DNA of 64,000 nucleotides from DASQFQ01 sp963722815 (GTDB lineage Bacteria; Actinomycetota; Thermoleophilia; Solirubrobacterales; Solirubrobacteraceae). Shown piece by piece: positions 27,942 to 37,043 of the stretch. The DNA lies in NCBI GenBank assembly GCA_963722815.1, contig CAVROM010000003.1, positions 992,001-1,056,000 of the forward strand, read 5' to 3'. The first letter of the stretch is position 1, and every line of letters begins with the position of its first letter. The position numbers and the translations under genes are program-made. The notes under the pieces are model-generated. The model was not told the DNA's origin, searched no databases, and saw nothing but the letters and a program-made list of their open reading frames with translations.

Positions 27942-28919
27942 ATGAACCTGCGAACCCTTGGCAAGACCGGCCGCGACGTGTCGGAGATCGGCTTCGGCGC
28001 CTGGCAGATCGGCGCCGACTGGGGCGAGGTCGACGAGGACGCCGCGATGGCGACGCTGCACGCCGCGGCCGACGCCGGCGTGACGTTCTTCGACACCGCC
28101 GACGTCTACGGCGACGGCCGCTCCGAGCGGCTGGTCGGGCGCCTGCTGCGCGAGCGCCAGGGCATCACCGTCGCCACCAAGATGGGTCGGCGCATGGACC
28201 AGACCGTCGAGAACTACTCGCCCGAGCACTTCCGCGAGTGGAACGACCGCTCGCGCGAGAACCTCGGCGTGGAGACGCTCGACCTCGTCCAGCTGCACTG
28301 CCCGCCGACCGACCTCTACTACCACCCGGAGGTCTTCGAGGACCTCGAGGCGATGGTCGGCGAGGGCCGGATCGCGGCCTACGGCGTCAGCGTCGAGCGC
28401 GTCGAGGAGGCGCTCAAGGCGATCGAGTACCCGAACGTCGCGACGGTCCAGATCATCTTCAACGCGTTCCGCCGCCGGCCGGCGGACCTGTTCTTCGCCG
28501 AGGCCGCGCGCCGCGGGGTCGGGATCATCGTGCGCGTGCCGCTCGCGTCGGGCCTGCTGTCCGGCAAGTACAGCCGCGAGACCGCGTTCGGCGAGGACGA
28601 CCACCGCAACTACAACCGCCAGGGCGAGGCGTTCGACGTGGGCGAGACGTTCTCGGGCGTGCCGTTCGAGGTCGGCCTGGACGCGGTCGAGGAGCTGCGA
28701 CCGCTGGTGCCGGAGGGCGCGACGCTCGCCCAGCTGGCCCTGCGCTGGATCCTGATGCACGACGCCGTCTCGACGGTCATCCCCGGCGCGCGCTCACCCG
28801 AGCAGGCGCGGGGCAACGCCGAGGCGGCCGCGCTGCCGGCGCTCGACGACGGTGCCATGGCGCGCATCGCGGCGGTCTACGACGAGCGGATCGCTCCGCA
28901 CGTCCATCAGCGCTGGTAG
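27942..28919 (+). CDS. Aldo/keto reductase
   Basis: Intact 325-residue aldo/keto reductase. Start MNLRTLGKTGRDVSEIGFGA; catalytic Asp/Tyr in VTFFDTADVYGDGRSE, Lys in ITVATKMGRRMDQ and His in DLVQLHCPPTDLYY. Cofactor site STVIPGARSPEQARGN near the C-terminus. It begins 5 nt after the glucuronidase stop and is surely co-transcribed. A role in reducing or oxidising the uronate or aldose released by that enzyme is likely but unproven. The stop lies 6 nt from the end of the convergent GMC gene. Confidence 0.9.
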   Translation: MNLRTLGKTGRDVSEIGFGAWQIGADWGEVDEDAAMATLHAAADAGVTFFDTADVYGDGRSERLVGRLLRERQGITVATKMGRRMDQTVENYSPEHFREWNDRSRENLGVETLDLVQLHCPPTDLYYHPEVFEDLEAMVGEGRIAAYGVSVERVEEALKAIEYPNVATVQIIFNAFRRRPADLFFAEAARRGVGIIVRVPLASGLLSGKYSRETAFGEDDHRNYNRQGEAFDVGETFSGVPFEVGLDAVEELRPLVPEGATLAQLALRWILMHDAVSTVIPGARSPEQARGNAEAAALPALDDGAMARIAAVYDERIAPHVHQRW

Positions 28920-28925
28920 CCCGGC

Positions 28926-30522
28926 TCAGAGCTCGCCGGCGAGGCGCTCGCTGATCCGCCGCGCGAGGGCGAGGATCGTCAGCACCGGGTTGACGCCGCC
29001 GTTGGTGACGTGCAGCGAGCCGTCGGCGATCGTCACGCCGTCGTGCCCCCACACGCGGCCCCACGGATCGGTCACGGACGTGCCGGGGTCGGTGCCCATG
29101 CGGCAGCTGCCGGCCTGGTGCTGGCCCGCGCTCGGACCCGTGCGCTGCGCCCAGACCAGCGCCGTGGTCGTCCGGGCGCCGCTGGCTCGCAGCCACTCCT
29201 CCGCGCGCTCGCCCAGGAACGCGGCGCTCGCGACGTCGTTCGGCTCGCGGGCGGCGGACAGCAGGCGCACGGCGGGCATGCCGTTGGCGTCGGTGAGGGA
29301 GGGTGCGAGCGTGACGCGCGAAGTGGCGGCGGGCACCTCCTGGATCGGCCCGACGACGAACTGGGCGCGCGAGTAGGTCGCGCGCATCGCGGCGGCGCCC
29401 GCCTCGCCCCAGGCCGGGATCACGCCGGCGCCGCTGAGCTTCAGCGTACGCCTCCATCGGGATCGGGACGAACTCGTTGGCGAGTATGCCGCCGCCGAGG
29501 ATCCCGTCGTTGTGGTGACGGTGGTCGGTGGTGGAGATCGAGGGCCCGGGCCCGACGCAGTCCTGCACCGGCTCGTCGAAGACGCCGACGGCGCCCGCGT
29601 AGACGTGACCCTGGAGGTAGCGGCCGACCTGGCCGTGGGCGGTCCCGACCTCGCTGGCCAGCAGCAGCCGGGCGGTCTCGATCGCGCCGGCGGCGACCAC
29701 GACATGGCCCGCGCGGACCGCGTGCCGCCGGCCGGCCCGCGCGAGCTCCGCTCCGACGACGCGGGCGCCCCGCGTGATGAGCCGCGTGGCGGCGGCGCCC
29801 GTGAGGAGATCGCAGCGGCCCGTGGCGACCGCCCGCGCGATGGTCGTGTTGTGGCTGCCGTTCTTGGCGCCGGCGTGGCACGCGAAGCCGGCGCAGGTGC
29901 CGCAGCGGATGCACGCCGGGCGCCCGCCGTACGGCACCGAGTTGATGAGCAGCGGCACCGGCCCGGTGGCCAGCCCGAGCGCCTCGGCGCCGCGCGCGAG
30001 CACGGCCTCGGCGGCGTTCGGCGCGAACGGCGGCATCGGGTAGCCGCGGCGGCGGGGGCCGTCGTAGGGGCGCAGCCCGTCGGCGCCGGAGACGCCCAGC
30101 TCCCACTCGACGCGGTCGTAGTGGGGCGCGAGGTCGTCGTAGCCGATCGGCCAGTCCGGGAACGGTTCGCCGTAGGTCGAGCGCATGCGGAAGTCCTCGG
30201 GGCAGAACCGCCACGCCATCGCGCCGTACACGCGCGTGCCGCCGCCGACGGTCGTCGCGTTGTTGTTCCAGAGCGGCTCGGTGGGGGAGACGGCCGTGTC
30301 GCCGACGAGCCGCGGGTTGCCGGCCGCGGGCGGATCGACCTGGCGCTCCAGCCCGGTGAACACGCGCGCGTTGCGCAGGTGATCGCGCGGCAGATCCGCG
30401 CGGCCGAGGGCTTCGCCGCGCTCGACGAGCAGGACCCGCCGGCCCGCCTCGGCGAGCACGCAGGCGGCTATGCCGCCGCCCGCGCCGGCGCCGATCACGA
30501 TGACGTCGTAGGCGTCCGCCAG
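28926..30522 (-). CDS. GMC-family FAD oxidoreductase (one frameshift)
   Basis: Flavoprotein dehydrogenase of about 531 residues. The Rossmann FAD motif is YDVIVIGAGAGGGIAACVLA at residue 5. NNNATTVGGGTRVYGAMAWR and a Cys-rich IRCGTCAGFACHAGAKNGSH segment follow. The C-terminal GMC signature SCRMGTDPGTSVTDPWGRV and LHVTNGGVNPVLTILALARR carry the active-site His/Asn. The frame changes near 29446. The start is unclear: LADAYDV begins at a CTG (30522) directly after the stop of the upstream small gene. Paired with a gluconate-2-dehydrogenase-subunit-3-like protein, the layout resembles glucoside 3-dehydrogenases and gluconate dehydrogenases. Confidence 0.85.
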
Positions 30523-30523
30523 G

Positions 30524-30885
30524 TCAGCGGAGCGCGATCGGCGCCGGGGGCGCGTCCGGCTCGGCGGGCCAGCTCGTGCCGGGCTGCATGGGGCGGTAGC
30601 CGAGCCCCTGCCAGGAGGCGGGATCGCCGTAGTGGGTCCGGGCCGCCACGCGCAGGACCTCGGCCAGCGCGACCCCGGCGGGCGCATCCGAGTCGGCCAG
30701 CAGGTCGCCGACGAGCGCCTCGCGATCGGCCCGGCTCCAGCCCGCGAAGCCGGCGCGCGGATGACCGGCGCCAGCGCCGCCCCGAGCGCCCCGTCGTCCT
30801 CGATCGTGACGCCCGGCATCAGGGTGTCGGCGACCGCGCCCAGCAGGCGTGCGTCGTGCTCCGCGATCGACGCAGCTTGCCCCAG
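30524..30885 (-). CDS. Gluconate 2-dehydrogenase subunit 3-like protein (one frameshift)
   Basis: About 120 residues. The N-terminal segment SIAEHDARLLGAVADTLMPG and the C-terminal GDPASWQGLGYRPMQPG are characteristic of the small subunit that partners GMC flavoproteins, and it lies immediately upstream of one. The frame changes near 30755. There is no ATG or GTG at the right place: the frame opens just after the MFS stop, with CTG at 30885 as the nearest candidate, and the first ATG (30819) would cut off conserved residues. A sequence error may hide the true start. No twin-arginine leader is visible. Confidence 0.7.
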
Positions 30886-30888
30886 CCC

Positions 30889-32328
30889 TCAGACGGGCGC
30901 AAGCCGGCGCCGCAGCAGCACGGCGCTGACGACCGCGCAAGCGGCGATCATGCCCGCGCCGCCGCCCTCGACGATGCGGAACGCCAGCGTGAACGCGTCG
31001 CGGGCCGAGTCGGTCGTCGGGGGGTCGCTCAGCGCGCCATGCGCGCCATGGCGGTAGATCGCGCCGCCGAGGCTGCCGAGGAACGCGATCCCGAGCGCGC
31101 CTCCGAGGTTCGCCGTGGTCGTCAGCAGGCCGGACGCGGTTCCCGATCGGGCGGGCGGCACGGCCGCGACCGTCAGCTCGGTGGTGAGCACGTAGACGGG
31201 GGCGAGCCCGACCGCGCCGATCACCGAGCCGGCCACCACGAAGGGGAGGCCGGACTGCGGCCCGACCTGCGTCAGGAGCCCGAAGCCGATCGCCGTGACC
31301 GCCAGGCTCGCGCTCAGTGTCCACGCCGGCCGGAAGCGATTCGCCGCCGGCGGGGCGAGCACGGAGCCGGCCAGGTATCCCAGCGCCGAGGGGATCGTCC
31401 AGAGACCTGCCTCGAGCGCCGACAGCCCGAGCACCAGCTGGAGGTACTGCGCGATGAAGAACTGCGTGCCGTAGAGGACGAAGAAGCACACCGCGTTCGC
31501 CGCGAGCGGCAGCGAGAAGTCGCGGCGCCGGAACAGGGCGAGGTCGATCCACGGGTCGGCCTGCCGGTGCTGGCGGCGCAGGAACGCCGCCACGAGGCAG
31601 AGCCCGATCGCGAGCGCGACGCCGGCGATCGGGTCGAGGCCGCCCTGGACGGCTCGCTTGAGCCCGTAGACCGCGCCGAGCACGCCGACCAGGGACAGCG
31701 CGGCGCCGGCGGTGTCGAGGCGTGCGGCGTCGCGATCACGGAGCTCTGGCAGCAGCACGGGCCCGAGCGCCACGAGCACCGCGATCAGCGGCACCCCGAA
31801 GAGGAAGACGGAGCCCCACCAGAAGTGGCGTAGGAGGACGCCCGCGACCACGGGAGCGAGCACGCCGCCGAGCGCGAAGCTCGCCGTCCAGACGCCGAAC
31901 GCGGTCGTGCGCTGGCGCGGGTCGGTGAACATGCCGCGGATCAACGCAAGGGTCGAGGGCATCAGCGTGGCTCCCGTCACGCCGAGCAGGACCCGCGCCG
32001 CGATCAGCATGCCCGGGCTGGTCGCGAAGGCGGCCAGCAGCGACGCGGCCCCGAACCCGGTGGCGCCGATCAGCAGCAGGCGGCGGCGCCCGACCCGGTC
32101 GCCCAGCGCGCCCATGGTCATCAGACATCCGGCGACCAGGAACGCGTAGCTGTCGACGATCCACAGCAGCTGGGCGTTGGTCGGCCGCAGATCCGCGCTC
32201 AGCGCCGGGATCGCGAGGTTCAGCACGTGCGCGTCCATCGAGACCAGCAGGCATGGCACCGCGAGGACGGCGAGCCCGGCCCATTCCCTCGCGCCGGCCC
32301 GTCGCTGTAACGTGTGAGTAGCAGTCAT
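30889..32328 (-). CDS. DHA2-family MFS transporter
   Basis: Intact 479-residue inner-membrane transporter with 14 hydrophobic spans. It has the helix 1 signature DAHVLNLAIPALSADLRPT, then LLWIVDSYAFLVAGCLMTMG, loop motif GDRVGRRRLLLIG and motif C FALGGVLAPVVAGVLLRHFW. The first gene of a minus-strand unit with the gluconate-dehydrogenase-like pair, it is divergent from the CGNR regulator, which probably controls it. Substrate unknown: either a drug or a sugar acid linked to the oxidoreductase. Confidence 0.92.
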   Translation of the reverse strand: MTATHTLQRRAGAREWAGLAVLAVPCLLVSMDAHVLNLAIPALSADLRPTNAQLLWIVDSYAFLVAGCLMTMGALGDRVGRRRLLLIGATGFGAASLLAAFATSPGMLIAARVLLGVTGATLMPSTLALIRGMFTDPRQRTTAFGVWTASFALGGVLAPVVAGVLLRHFWWGSVFLFGVPLIAVLVALGPVLLPELRDRDAARLDTAGAALSLVGVLGAVYGLKRAVQGGLDPIAGVALAIGLCLVAAFLRRQHRQADPWIDLALFRRRDFSLPLAANAVCFFVLYGTQFFIAQYLQLVLGLSALEAGLWTIPSALGYLAGSVLAPPAANRFRPAWTLSASLAVTAIGFGLLTQVGPQSGLPFVVAGSVIGAVGLAPVYVLTTELTVAAVPPARSGTASGLLTTTANLGGALGIAFLGSLGGAIYRHGAHGALSDPPTTDSARDAFTLAFRIVEGGGAGMIAACAVVSAVLLRRRLAPV

Positions 32329-32383
32329 GGCGTTACGCGTACCCCAGACCGATGAAACGCGAAACACGGTTGCAGGGCGTTAC
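32307..32383. promoter_or_regulatory. GTAACG/CGTTAC repeats between divergent MFS and CGNR genes
   Basis: GTAACG occurs at 32307-32312 and its complement CGTTAC at 32331-32336 and 32378-32383. The first is inside the start of the MFS gene, the others in the 64-bp space between the two starts. A GAAACGC-GAAACAC direct repeat lies at 32354-32367. The arrangement suggests binding sites for a regulator, most simply the CGNR protein, acting on both promoters. Confidence 0.4.
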
Positions 32384-32392
32384 ACTGTGGTC

Positions 32393-32926
32393 ATGGCGAC
32401 GGAAGTTCAGCCGATGCCCATGCCGGTGCTGGTCGACCTCGTCAACGGCTGGGGGACCGTCCCGCGCGCGAAGGCCGGCGACCGGGACCGCCCGCCGATC
32501 GCGGGGTTCGCCGAGCGTCACGGCGCAGCGGACGCGGGCTTGACCGACGCGGCGCTGGAGCGGGTCGCCGACCGGCTCTATGCCGTCTTCGCCGCCGACG
32601 GGGCGCCCGAGCGCGCCCGCCTCGTCAGCGACCTGCTGACGGGCTGCGGCGTGCAGCCCGCGCTGGGCGTCGCCGGCGACCGGATCCGGGCCGAGTGGCT
32701 CGTCCCGCGCCGGCGCGACGCGATCCTCGCGGCCGCCGCCGTGGCGCTGCACGGCCAGCTCGTCGAGCACGAGCCCGAGCGCCTGGGTACCTGCGCCTCC
32801 ACCAGCTGCGGCGACGCCTTCGCGGATGCCTCGCCGGGCGCGCACCGGCGCTTCTGCTCGGTGACCTGCCAGAACCGCGAGCGGGTCGCCGCGTTCCGCC
32901 GCCGCCGGCAGGCCGGAGCCGCGTAG
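32393..32926 (+). CDS. CGNR zinc-finger transcriptional regulator
   Basis: Intact 177-residue protein. The N-terminal part (VLVDLVNGWGTVPRAK and following helices) matches the stress-induced ABATE-type effector domain. The C-terminal zinc finger has two Cys in GTCASTSCGDAF and two more in RRFCSVTCQNRERVAAFRRR, the CGNR motif (here CQNR), which binds DNA. It is divergent from the DHA2 pump with repeats between them, so it is likely the local regulator of that pump. Effector unknown. Confidence 0.87.
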   Translation: MATEVQPMPMPVLVDLVNGWGTVPRAKAGDRDRPPIAGFAERHGAADAGLTDAALERVADRLYAVFAADGAPERARLVSDLLTGCGVQPALGVAGDRIRAEWLVPRRRDAILAAAAVALHGQLVEHEPERLGTCASTSCGDAFADASPGAHRRFCSVTCQNRERVAAFRRRRQAGAA

Positions 32927-32970
32927 CTAGGCGCCAAGCCAGGCACCTTGGTGCCTAGCGGGGGGCTAGG
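32927..32970. repeat. Hairpin repeat, copy 1 (CTAGGCGCC type)
   Basis: Directly after the CGNR stop lies CTAGGCGCCAAGCC, then a hairpin AGGCACC-TT-GGTGCCT (32941-32956) and AGCGGGGGGCTAGG. It spans the whole gap between the convergent CGNR and SDR genes. A second copy is at 44962-45008, with paired base changes that keep the stem. It acts either as a bidirectional terminator or as a dispersed palindromic element. Confidence 0.75.
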
Positions 32971-33715
32971 TCCAGCCGCCGTCGACGACCCACTTCTGCG
33001 CCGTGCAGGAGCGGCTGTCCTCGGCCGCGAGCCACAGCACCAGCCGCGCCACGTCGGCCGGGTAGAGCTTCTGCGGCAGGCACTGGTTCTGCTCGATGCT
33101 GGCCTCGGCCTCGGGGTTGATCCAGTTGGTCAGCTGGCGCTCGGTCATCACCCAGCCCGGGAGCACGCAGTTGACCCGGATGCCGTCCGGCCCCAGCTCG
33201 CGGGCCATCGCGCGCGTGAGGCCCTCGATGCCGGCCTTCGCCGTGTTGTAGACCGGCAGGTCCAGGAGCTTGATGTGGGGGCTGATCGAGCCCATGTTCA
33301 CCACCGAGCCGTGGCCGGCCGCGCGCATCATCGGCACGACCGCCTGGATCGCGAAGAAGTGGTGCCGGACGTTGATCTCGATGAACTCGTCCCACCTCGA
33401 CGCGCTCAGCGTCTCGACGGGCATGCGCTCGTCGTTCGCCGCGTTGTTGACCAGCACGGTCACCGGCCCGAGCTGCTCGCCGGTGGCGGCGATCGCGTGC
33501 TGCAGCGCTTCGATGTCGCGCACGTCGCAGTGCTGGTAGTGCGCGCCCGCCTGCTCGGCGAGCGCGCGCCCGGCGTCGTCCTGGATGTCGACGAACCCGA
33601 CGTGCGCGCCCTGGGCCGCGAGCTGGGCGACGAACTCGGCGCCGAGCCCGGTCGCGCCGCCGCTCACGAACGCGACCTGGCCGCGCAGGCTCGGGTAGGT
33701 GGCGAACTCGGTCAC
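32966..33715 (-). CDS. SDR-family oxidoreductase
   Basis: Intact 249-residue short-chain dehydrogenase. Cofactor motif VAFVSGGATGLGAEFVAQLA with an acidic FVDIQDD after beta-2, suggesting NAD preference. NAG-type motif appears as VLVNNAANDER. Catalytic Ser lies in SVVNMGSISPHIKLL, Tyr and Lys in PVYNTAKAGIEGL. The GTG start overlaps the stop of the LLM gene. The stop (TAG) lies in the hairpin repeat shared with the convergent CGNR gene. Substrate unknown. Confidence 0.9.
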   Translation of the reverse strand: MTEFATYPSLRGQVAFVSGGATGLGAEFVAQLAAQGAHVGFVDIQDDAGRALAEQAGAHYQHCDVRDIEALQHAIAATGEQLGPVTVLVNNAANDERMPVETLSASRWDEFIEINVRHHFFAIQAVVPMMRAAGHGSVVNMGSISPHIKLLDLPVYNTAKAGIEGLTRAMARELGPDGIRVNCVLPGWVMTERQLTNWINPEAEASIEQNQCLPQKLYPADVARLVLWLAAEDSRSCTAQKWVVDGGWT

Positions 33716-34542
33716 CGCAGCGCGTCGGCGAGCAGGTCGACCTGCGCCGGGTCCGGATCGCAGGGGAAGAAGATCAGCTCGTCGCAGCCCGCCGCCGCGA
33801 ACGCCTCGACGTTCTCGCGCACGGTCTCGGCATCGGTCGCCGCCCGCGCCACGATCTCGTCCGTGTACTCGTTGTCGCCGTAATAGTCGCGCAGCGTGTG
33901 ATCGACCGCCTGCTCCGCGCCGTCGCCGAGCGCGCAGTACGGCTGCACCACGATCCGCGGCGCCCCGTCGCGGCCCGCGGCCTCCCACGCGGCGCGCAGG
34001 CGACCCGTCCCGTCGGCGAGCTCCTCGAGCGTGCAGTTGCCGCCCGTCCAGCCGTCGGCGTGGCGAGCCGCGCGCGTGAACGCCGCGTCCGCCCAGCCGC
34101 CGAGGAGCACCGACGGGCGGCCGTGGGGACCGATCGCGTCGCCGCTCCAGATGCCGTCCCACAGCTCGAGCATCTCGTCGAGCACCCGGCCGCGCGCACG
34201 GAAGTCGGCGCCGGCGGCGTCGAAGTCGTCCTCGCGGCGGCCGACCGCGACGCCGAGCACGAGGCGCCCGCCCGACAACAGGTCGAGCGTGGCCGCCTGC
34301 TTGGCGAGCACGGCGCCGTTGGGCCGGGTGGGCGCGAGCAGGATCGCGGTCATGAGCCGGATCCGCTCGGTCGCGCCGGCCGCGACGGCAAGGGCGATCA
34401 GGGGCTCCTGGCTCGGATACACGATGCGGTCGATCGTGCCCAGCGTCGAGAAGCCGCGCGCCTCCGCACGCCGCGCCCACTCCAGCGTCTGCTCACGCCC
34501 GGCGCCGGGAATCGTCGACGGCAGACCGATGCCAACGTCCAT
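33712..34542 (-). CDS. LLM-class (luciferase-like) flavin/F420-dependent oxidoreductase
   Basis: Intact 276-residue TIM-barrel oxidoreductase. MDVGIGLPSTIPGAGREQTL, GFSTLGTIDRIVYPSQEPLI, IRLMTAILLAPTRPNGAVLA and [18 protein letters not shown] are the usual segments of the bacterial luciferase-like family. In actinobacteria many use F420. ATG at 34542; its stop overlaps the SDR start, so the two form an operon. The pair could carry out sequential oxidation or reduction of one substrate. Confidence 0.87.
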   Translation of the reverse strand: MDVGIGLPSTIPGAGREQTLEWARRAEARGFSTLGTIDRIVYPSQEPLIALAVAAGATERIRLMTAILLAPTRPNGAVLAKQAATLDLLSGGRLVLGVAVGRREDDFDAAGADFRARGRVLDEMLELWDGIWSGDAIGPHGRPSVLLGGWADAAFTRAARHADGWTGGNCTLEELADGTGRLRAAWEAAGRDGAPRIVVQPYCALGDGAEQAVDHTLRDYYGDNEYTDEIVARAATDAETVRENVEAFAAAGCDELIFFPCDPDPAQVDLLADALR

Positions 34543-34585
34543 GGCGCCGAACCGTACCGGCGGCGGCGATAGTCTCGCGGTCCCG

Positions 34586-35107
34586 ATGTCAGGCCGTCAG
34601 GACACCAGCGCCGAGCCGTACCTCGGCGAGCAGCCGGAGGACATGCGGCCGGACCTCGTCGTCCCCGACGTGATGCCGGCCGACGAGCGCCTGTGGGTGC
34701 CGCTGAGCGACGGCGTGTGGTCGCGCCCGCTGCACTTCAACGTGACCGCGGGCCAGTACACGCACGTCATGCGCGTCACGCGTTCGGGGATCATCGCCCG
34801 CCACCGGCACACCGGCCCGGTGTTCGCGCACATCCTCAAGGGCCGCTGGCACTATCTCGAGCACGACTGGGTCGCCGAGGAGGGTGGCTTCGCGTTCGAG
34901 CCGCCGGGCGAGACGCACACGCTCGTCGTCCCCGAGGGCTGCGACGAGATGGTGACGCTGTTCCAGGTCAACGGCGCGCTCGTGTACGTCGAGCAGGACG
35001 GCACCGCGATCGGCTACGACGACGTCTTCACCCGGCTGGAGGGGACGCGGCGGCACTACGAGGCCGCCGGCGTCGACCCGCAGTACCTCGAGTCGCTCAT
35101 CCGATGA
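34586..35107 (+). CDS. Cupin-domain protein (2,4'-dihydroxyacetophenone dioxygenase-like)
   Basis: Intact 173-residue cupin of the ChrR/dihydroxyacetophenone-dioxygenase type. Motif 1 is GIIARHRHTGPVFAHILKG and motif 2 FAFEPPGETHTLVVPEG. His residues of HRH and THT are likely metal ligands. First of four genes joined by 4-bp overlaps (cupin, SDR, flavoprotein oxidase, Gfo/Idh/MocA). It may be a small isomerase or oxygenase step in the same pathway; its reaction cannot be stated. The ATG at 34586 starts 43 bp from the divergent LLM gene. Confidence 0.82.
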   Translation: MSGRQDTSAEPYLGEQPEDMRPDLVVPDVMPADERLWVPLSDGVWSRPLHFNVTAGQYTHVMRVTRSGIIARHRHTGPVFAHILKGRWHYLEHDWVAEEGGFAFEPPGETHTLVVPEGCDEMVTLFQVNGALVYVEQDGTAIGYDDVFTRLEGTRRHYEAAGVDPQYLESLIR

Positions 35108-35853
35108 GCGAAGGGGTCCTCGGCCTCTTCTCGCTGCGCGGCAAGGGTGCGCTGGTCACGGGGGCCGCGCGCGGCTTGGGGCGTGCGATGGCGCTGGCGC
35201 TGGCCGAGGCGGGCGCGGACGTCGCGGCGGTCGACGTCGAGCCGCTCGACGGGATCGGGAGCGCGACCCGGGCGCTGGATCTCCGCGCGCTGACGCCGGA
35301 GGCCGCGGGGGACCTCGTCGCGTGGGCCCGGAGCGAGCTCGGCGACCTCAGCGTGCTGGTCAACAACGCGGGCATGATCCGGCGGGCGCCGGCGGCGGAG
35401 ACCACGGCCGAGGACTGGCACGAGGTGATCGCCCTGAACCTGACGGCGCCGTTCTTCCTCGCCCAGGCGTTCGCGCGCGCCCTGCTCGGCGAGGGAGGGC
35501 GCGGGAGCATCGTCAATGTCGTCTCGATGAACTCCTTCCACGGCGGCATGCAGGTGCCGGCCTACACCGCCTCCAAGCACGGTCTGCTCGGGATCACGCG
35601 CGCGCTCGCGAACGAATGGACTGAGCGCGGGATCCGCGTCAACGGCGTCGCCCCCGGCTGGATGGCGACCGAGCTGACGGCCGCCCTCCGCGAGGACCCG
35701 GCGCGCGACGAGGCGCTCCTCGCGCGGCTGCCGATCGGGCGCTGGGGCGAGCCGGCCGACCTCGCGGGCGCCGTCGTCTATCTGGCGTCGGACGCCTCCA
35801 GTTACGTCTCGGGCAGCTTCATCGCCGTGGACGGCGGCTACCTGGCCCGTTGA
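35104..35853 (+). CDS. SDR oxidoreductase, KduD/gluconate-dehydrogenase-like
   Basis: Intact 249-residue short-chain dehydrogenase. FSLRGKGALVTGAARGLGRA cofactor site with VAAVDVEPLDG, LVNNAGMIRRAPAAETTAED, catalytic Ser in VNVVSMNSFHGGMQ and Tyr/Lys in PAYTASKHGLLGI. The N-terminal LFSLRGKGALVTG and GMIRRAPA are shared with 2-deoxy-D-gluconate/5-keto-gluconate dehydrogenases, so a sugar-acid substrate is likely. The ATG overlaps the cupin stop, and its TGA overlaps the TTG of the flavoprotein gene. Confidence 0.88.
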   Translation: MSEGVLGLFSLRGKGALVTGAARGLGRAMALALAEAGADVAAVDVEPLDGIGSATRALDLRALTPEAAGDLVAWARSELGDLSVLVNNAGMIRRAPAAETTAEDWHEVIALNLTAPFFLAQAFARALLGEGGRGSIVNVVSMNSFHGGMQVPAYTASKHGLLGITRALANEWTERGIRVNGVAPGWMATELTAALREDPARDEALLARLPIGRWGEPADLAGAVVYLASDASSYVSGSFIAVDGGYLAR

Positions 35854-37043
35854 GCGTCCACCGCCCGTCGACGCTCGAGGAGCTCCAGGAGATCGTCGCC
35901 GCGGCGCGCCAGGTGCGCGCGGTCGGATCGCACCACTCCTTCAACGACATCGCCGACGCCGAGGACCAGGTGACGCTCTCCGCGCTGCCCGCGGACGTGG
36001 TGGTCGACCGCGACGCGGCGACCGTCTCGTTCGGCGCGGGCCTCACCTACGGCGAGCTCGCCGGCGCGCTCGAGCGCGAGGGGGTCGCGCTGCACAACCT
36101 GGCCTCGCTCCCGCACATCTCGGTGGCGGGCGCGGTCGCCACCGCCAGCCACGGCTCCGGCGACGCCAACCGCAACCTCGCGACGGCGGTCGCGGCGCTC
36201 GAGCTGGTGACGTCGAGCGGGGAGCTCGTGACCGCGGCGCGCGGCGACACGGACTTCGACGGCATGGTGGTCGGTCTCGGCGCGCTCGGCATCGTCACCC
36301 GGCTCACGCTCGACGTCGAGCCCGCCTACGAGATGCGGCAGCGCGTCTTCGAGGCGCTGGAATGGGACGCGCTGTTCGAGCACTTCGACGCGATCACCGG
36401 CAGCGGCTACAGCGTCAGCGTCCTGTCGTACCTGGGCGACGCGGTCGATCAGGTGTGGGTCAGGAGCCGCGTGACCGAGGAGCCCGAGGTCGTGCTCGGG
36501 GATCTGTTCGGCGCGCGCCCGGCCACCGTCGAGCGGCACCCGATCGTCGGCATCGACCCCGTCAACTGCACGCCCCAGCTCGGCCGGCCCGGGCCATGGT
36601 CGGCTCGTCTCCCGTACTTCCGCATGGGCTTCATGCCGAGCGCCGGCGAGGAGCTGCAGAGCGAGTACCTGGTGGCACGCGAGCATGCCGGGGCCGCGAT
36701 CGAGGCGGTGCGCGGCCTGGCCGACCGCATCCGCCCGGTCCTCCACGTCTGCGAGATCCGCACGATCGCCGCCGACCGCCTGTGGATGAGCCCGCAGTAC
36801 GAACGCGACAGCGTCGGCATCCACTTCACCTGGGCGCTCGAGCCCGAGGCCGTCATGGACGTGCTCGCCGACCTCGAGCCGGCGCTCGAGCCGTTCGACC
36901 CGCGCCCGCACTGGGGCAAGCTCTTCCTGCATGCGCCGCGTTACGAGCGCGTGGCCGACTTCGCGCGCCTCACCGAGAGGCTCGATCCCCGCGGCGCGTT
37001 CAGCAACGGGTGGCTCGAAACCCGGGTACTGGGTCTCCGATGA
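35850..37043 (+). CDS. Alditol/xylitol-oxidase-like FAD-linked oxidase
   Basis: Intact 397-residue VAO-family flavoprotein. VGSHHSFNDIADAED carries the His (residue 29) equivalent to the FAD-linked His of Streptomyces AldO. HNLASLPHISVAGAVATASH and GSGDANRNLATAVAALELVT are signature segments of alditol and xylitol oxidases. The C-terminal ARLTERLDPRGAFSNGWL is also conserved. The start is TTG 35850, overlapping the SDR stop. The usual N-terminal NWAGN stretch is missing, leaving it about 17 residues shorter than AldO. It would oxidise a sugar alcohol at C1, forming aldose and H2O2. Confidence 0.87.
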   Translation: MSVHRPSTLEELQEIVAAARQVRAVGSHHSFNDIADAEDQVTLSALPADVVVDRDAATVSFGAGLTYGELAGALEREGVALHNLASLPHISVAGAVATASHGSGDANRNLATAVAALELVTSSGELVTAARGDTDFDGMVVGLGALGIVTRLTLDVEPAYEMRQRVFEALEWDALFEHFDAITGSGYSVSVLSYLGDAVDQVWVRSRVTEEPEVVLGDLFGARPATVERHPIVGIDPVNCTPQLGRPGPWSARLPYFRMGFMPSAGEELQSEYLVAREHAGAAIEAVRGLADRIRPVLHVCEIRTIAADRLWMSPQYERDSVGIHFTWALEPEAVMDVLADLEPALEPFDPRPHWGKLFLHAPRYERVADFARLTERLDPRGAFSNGWLETRVLGLR

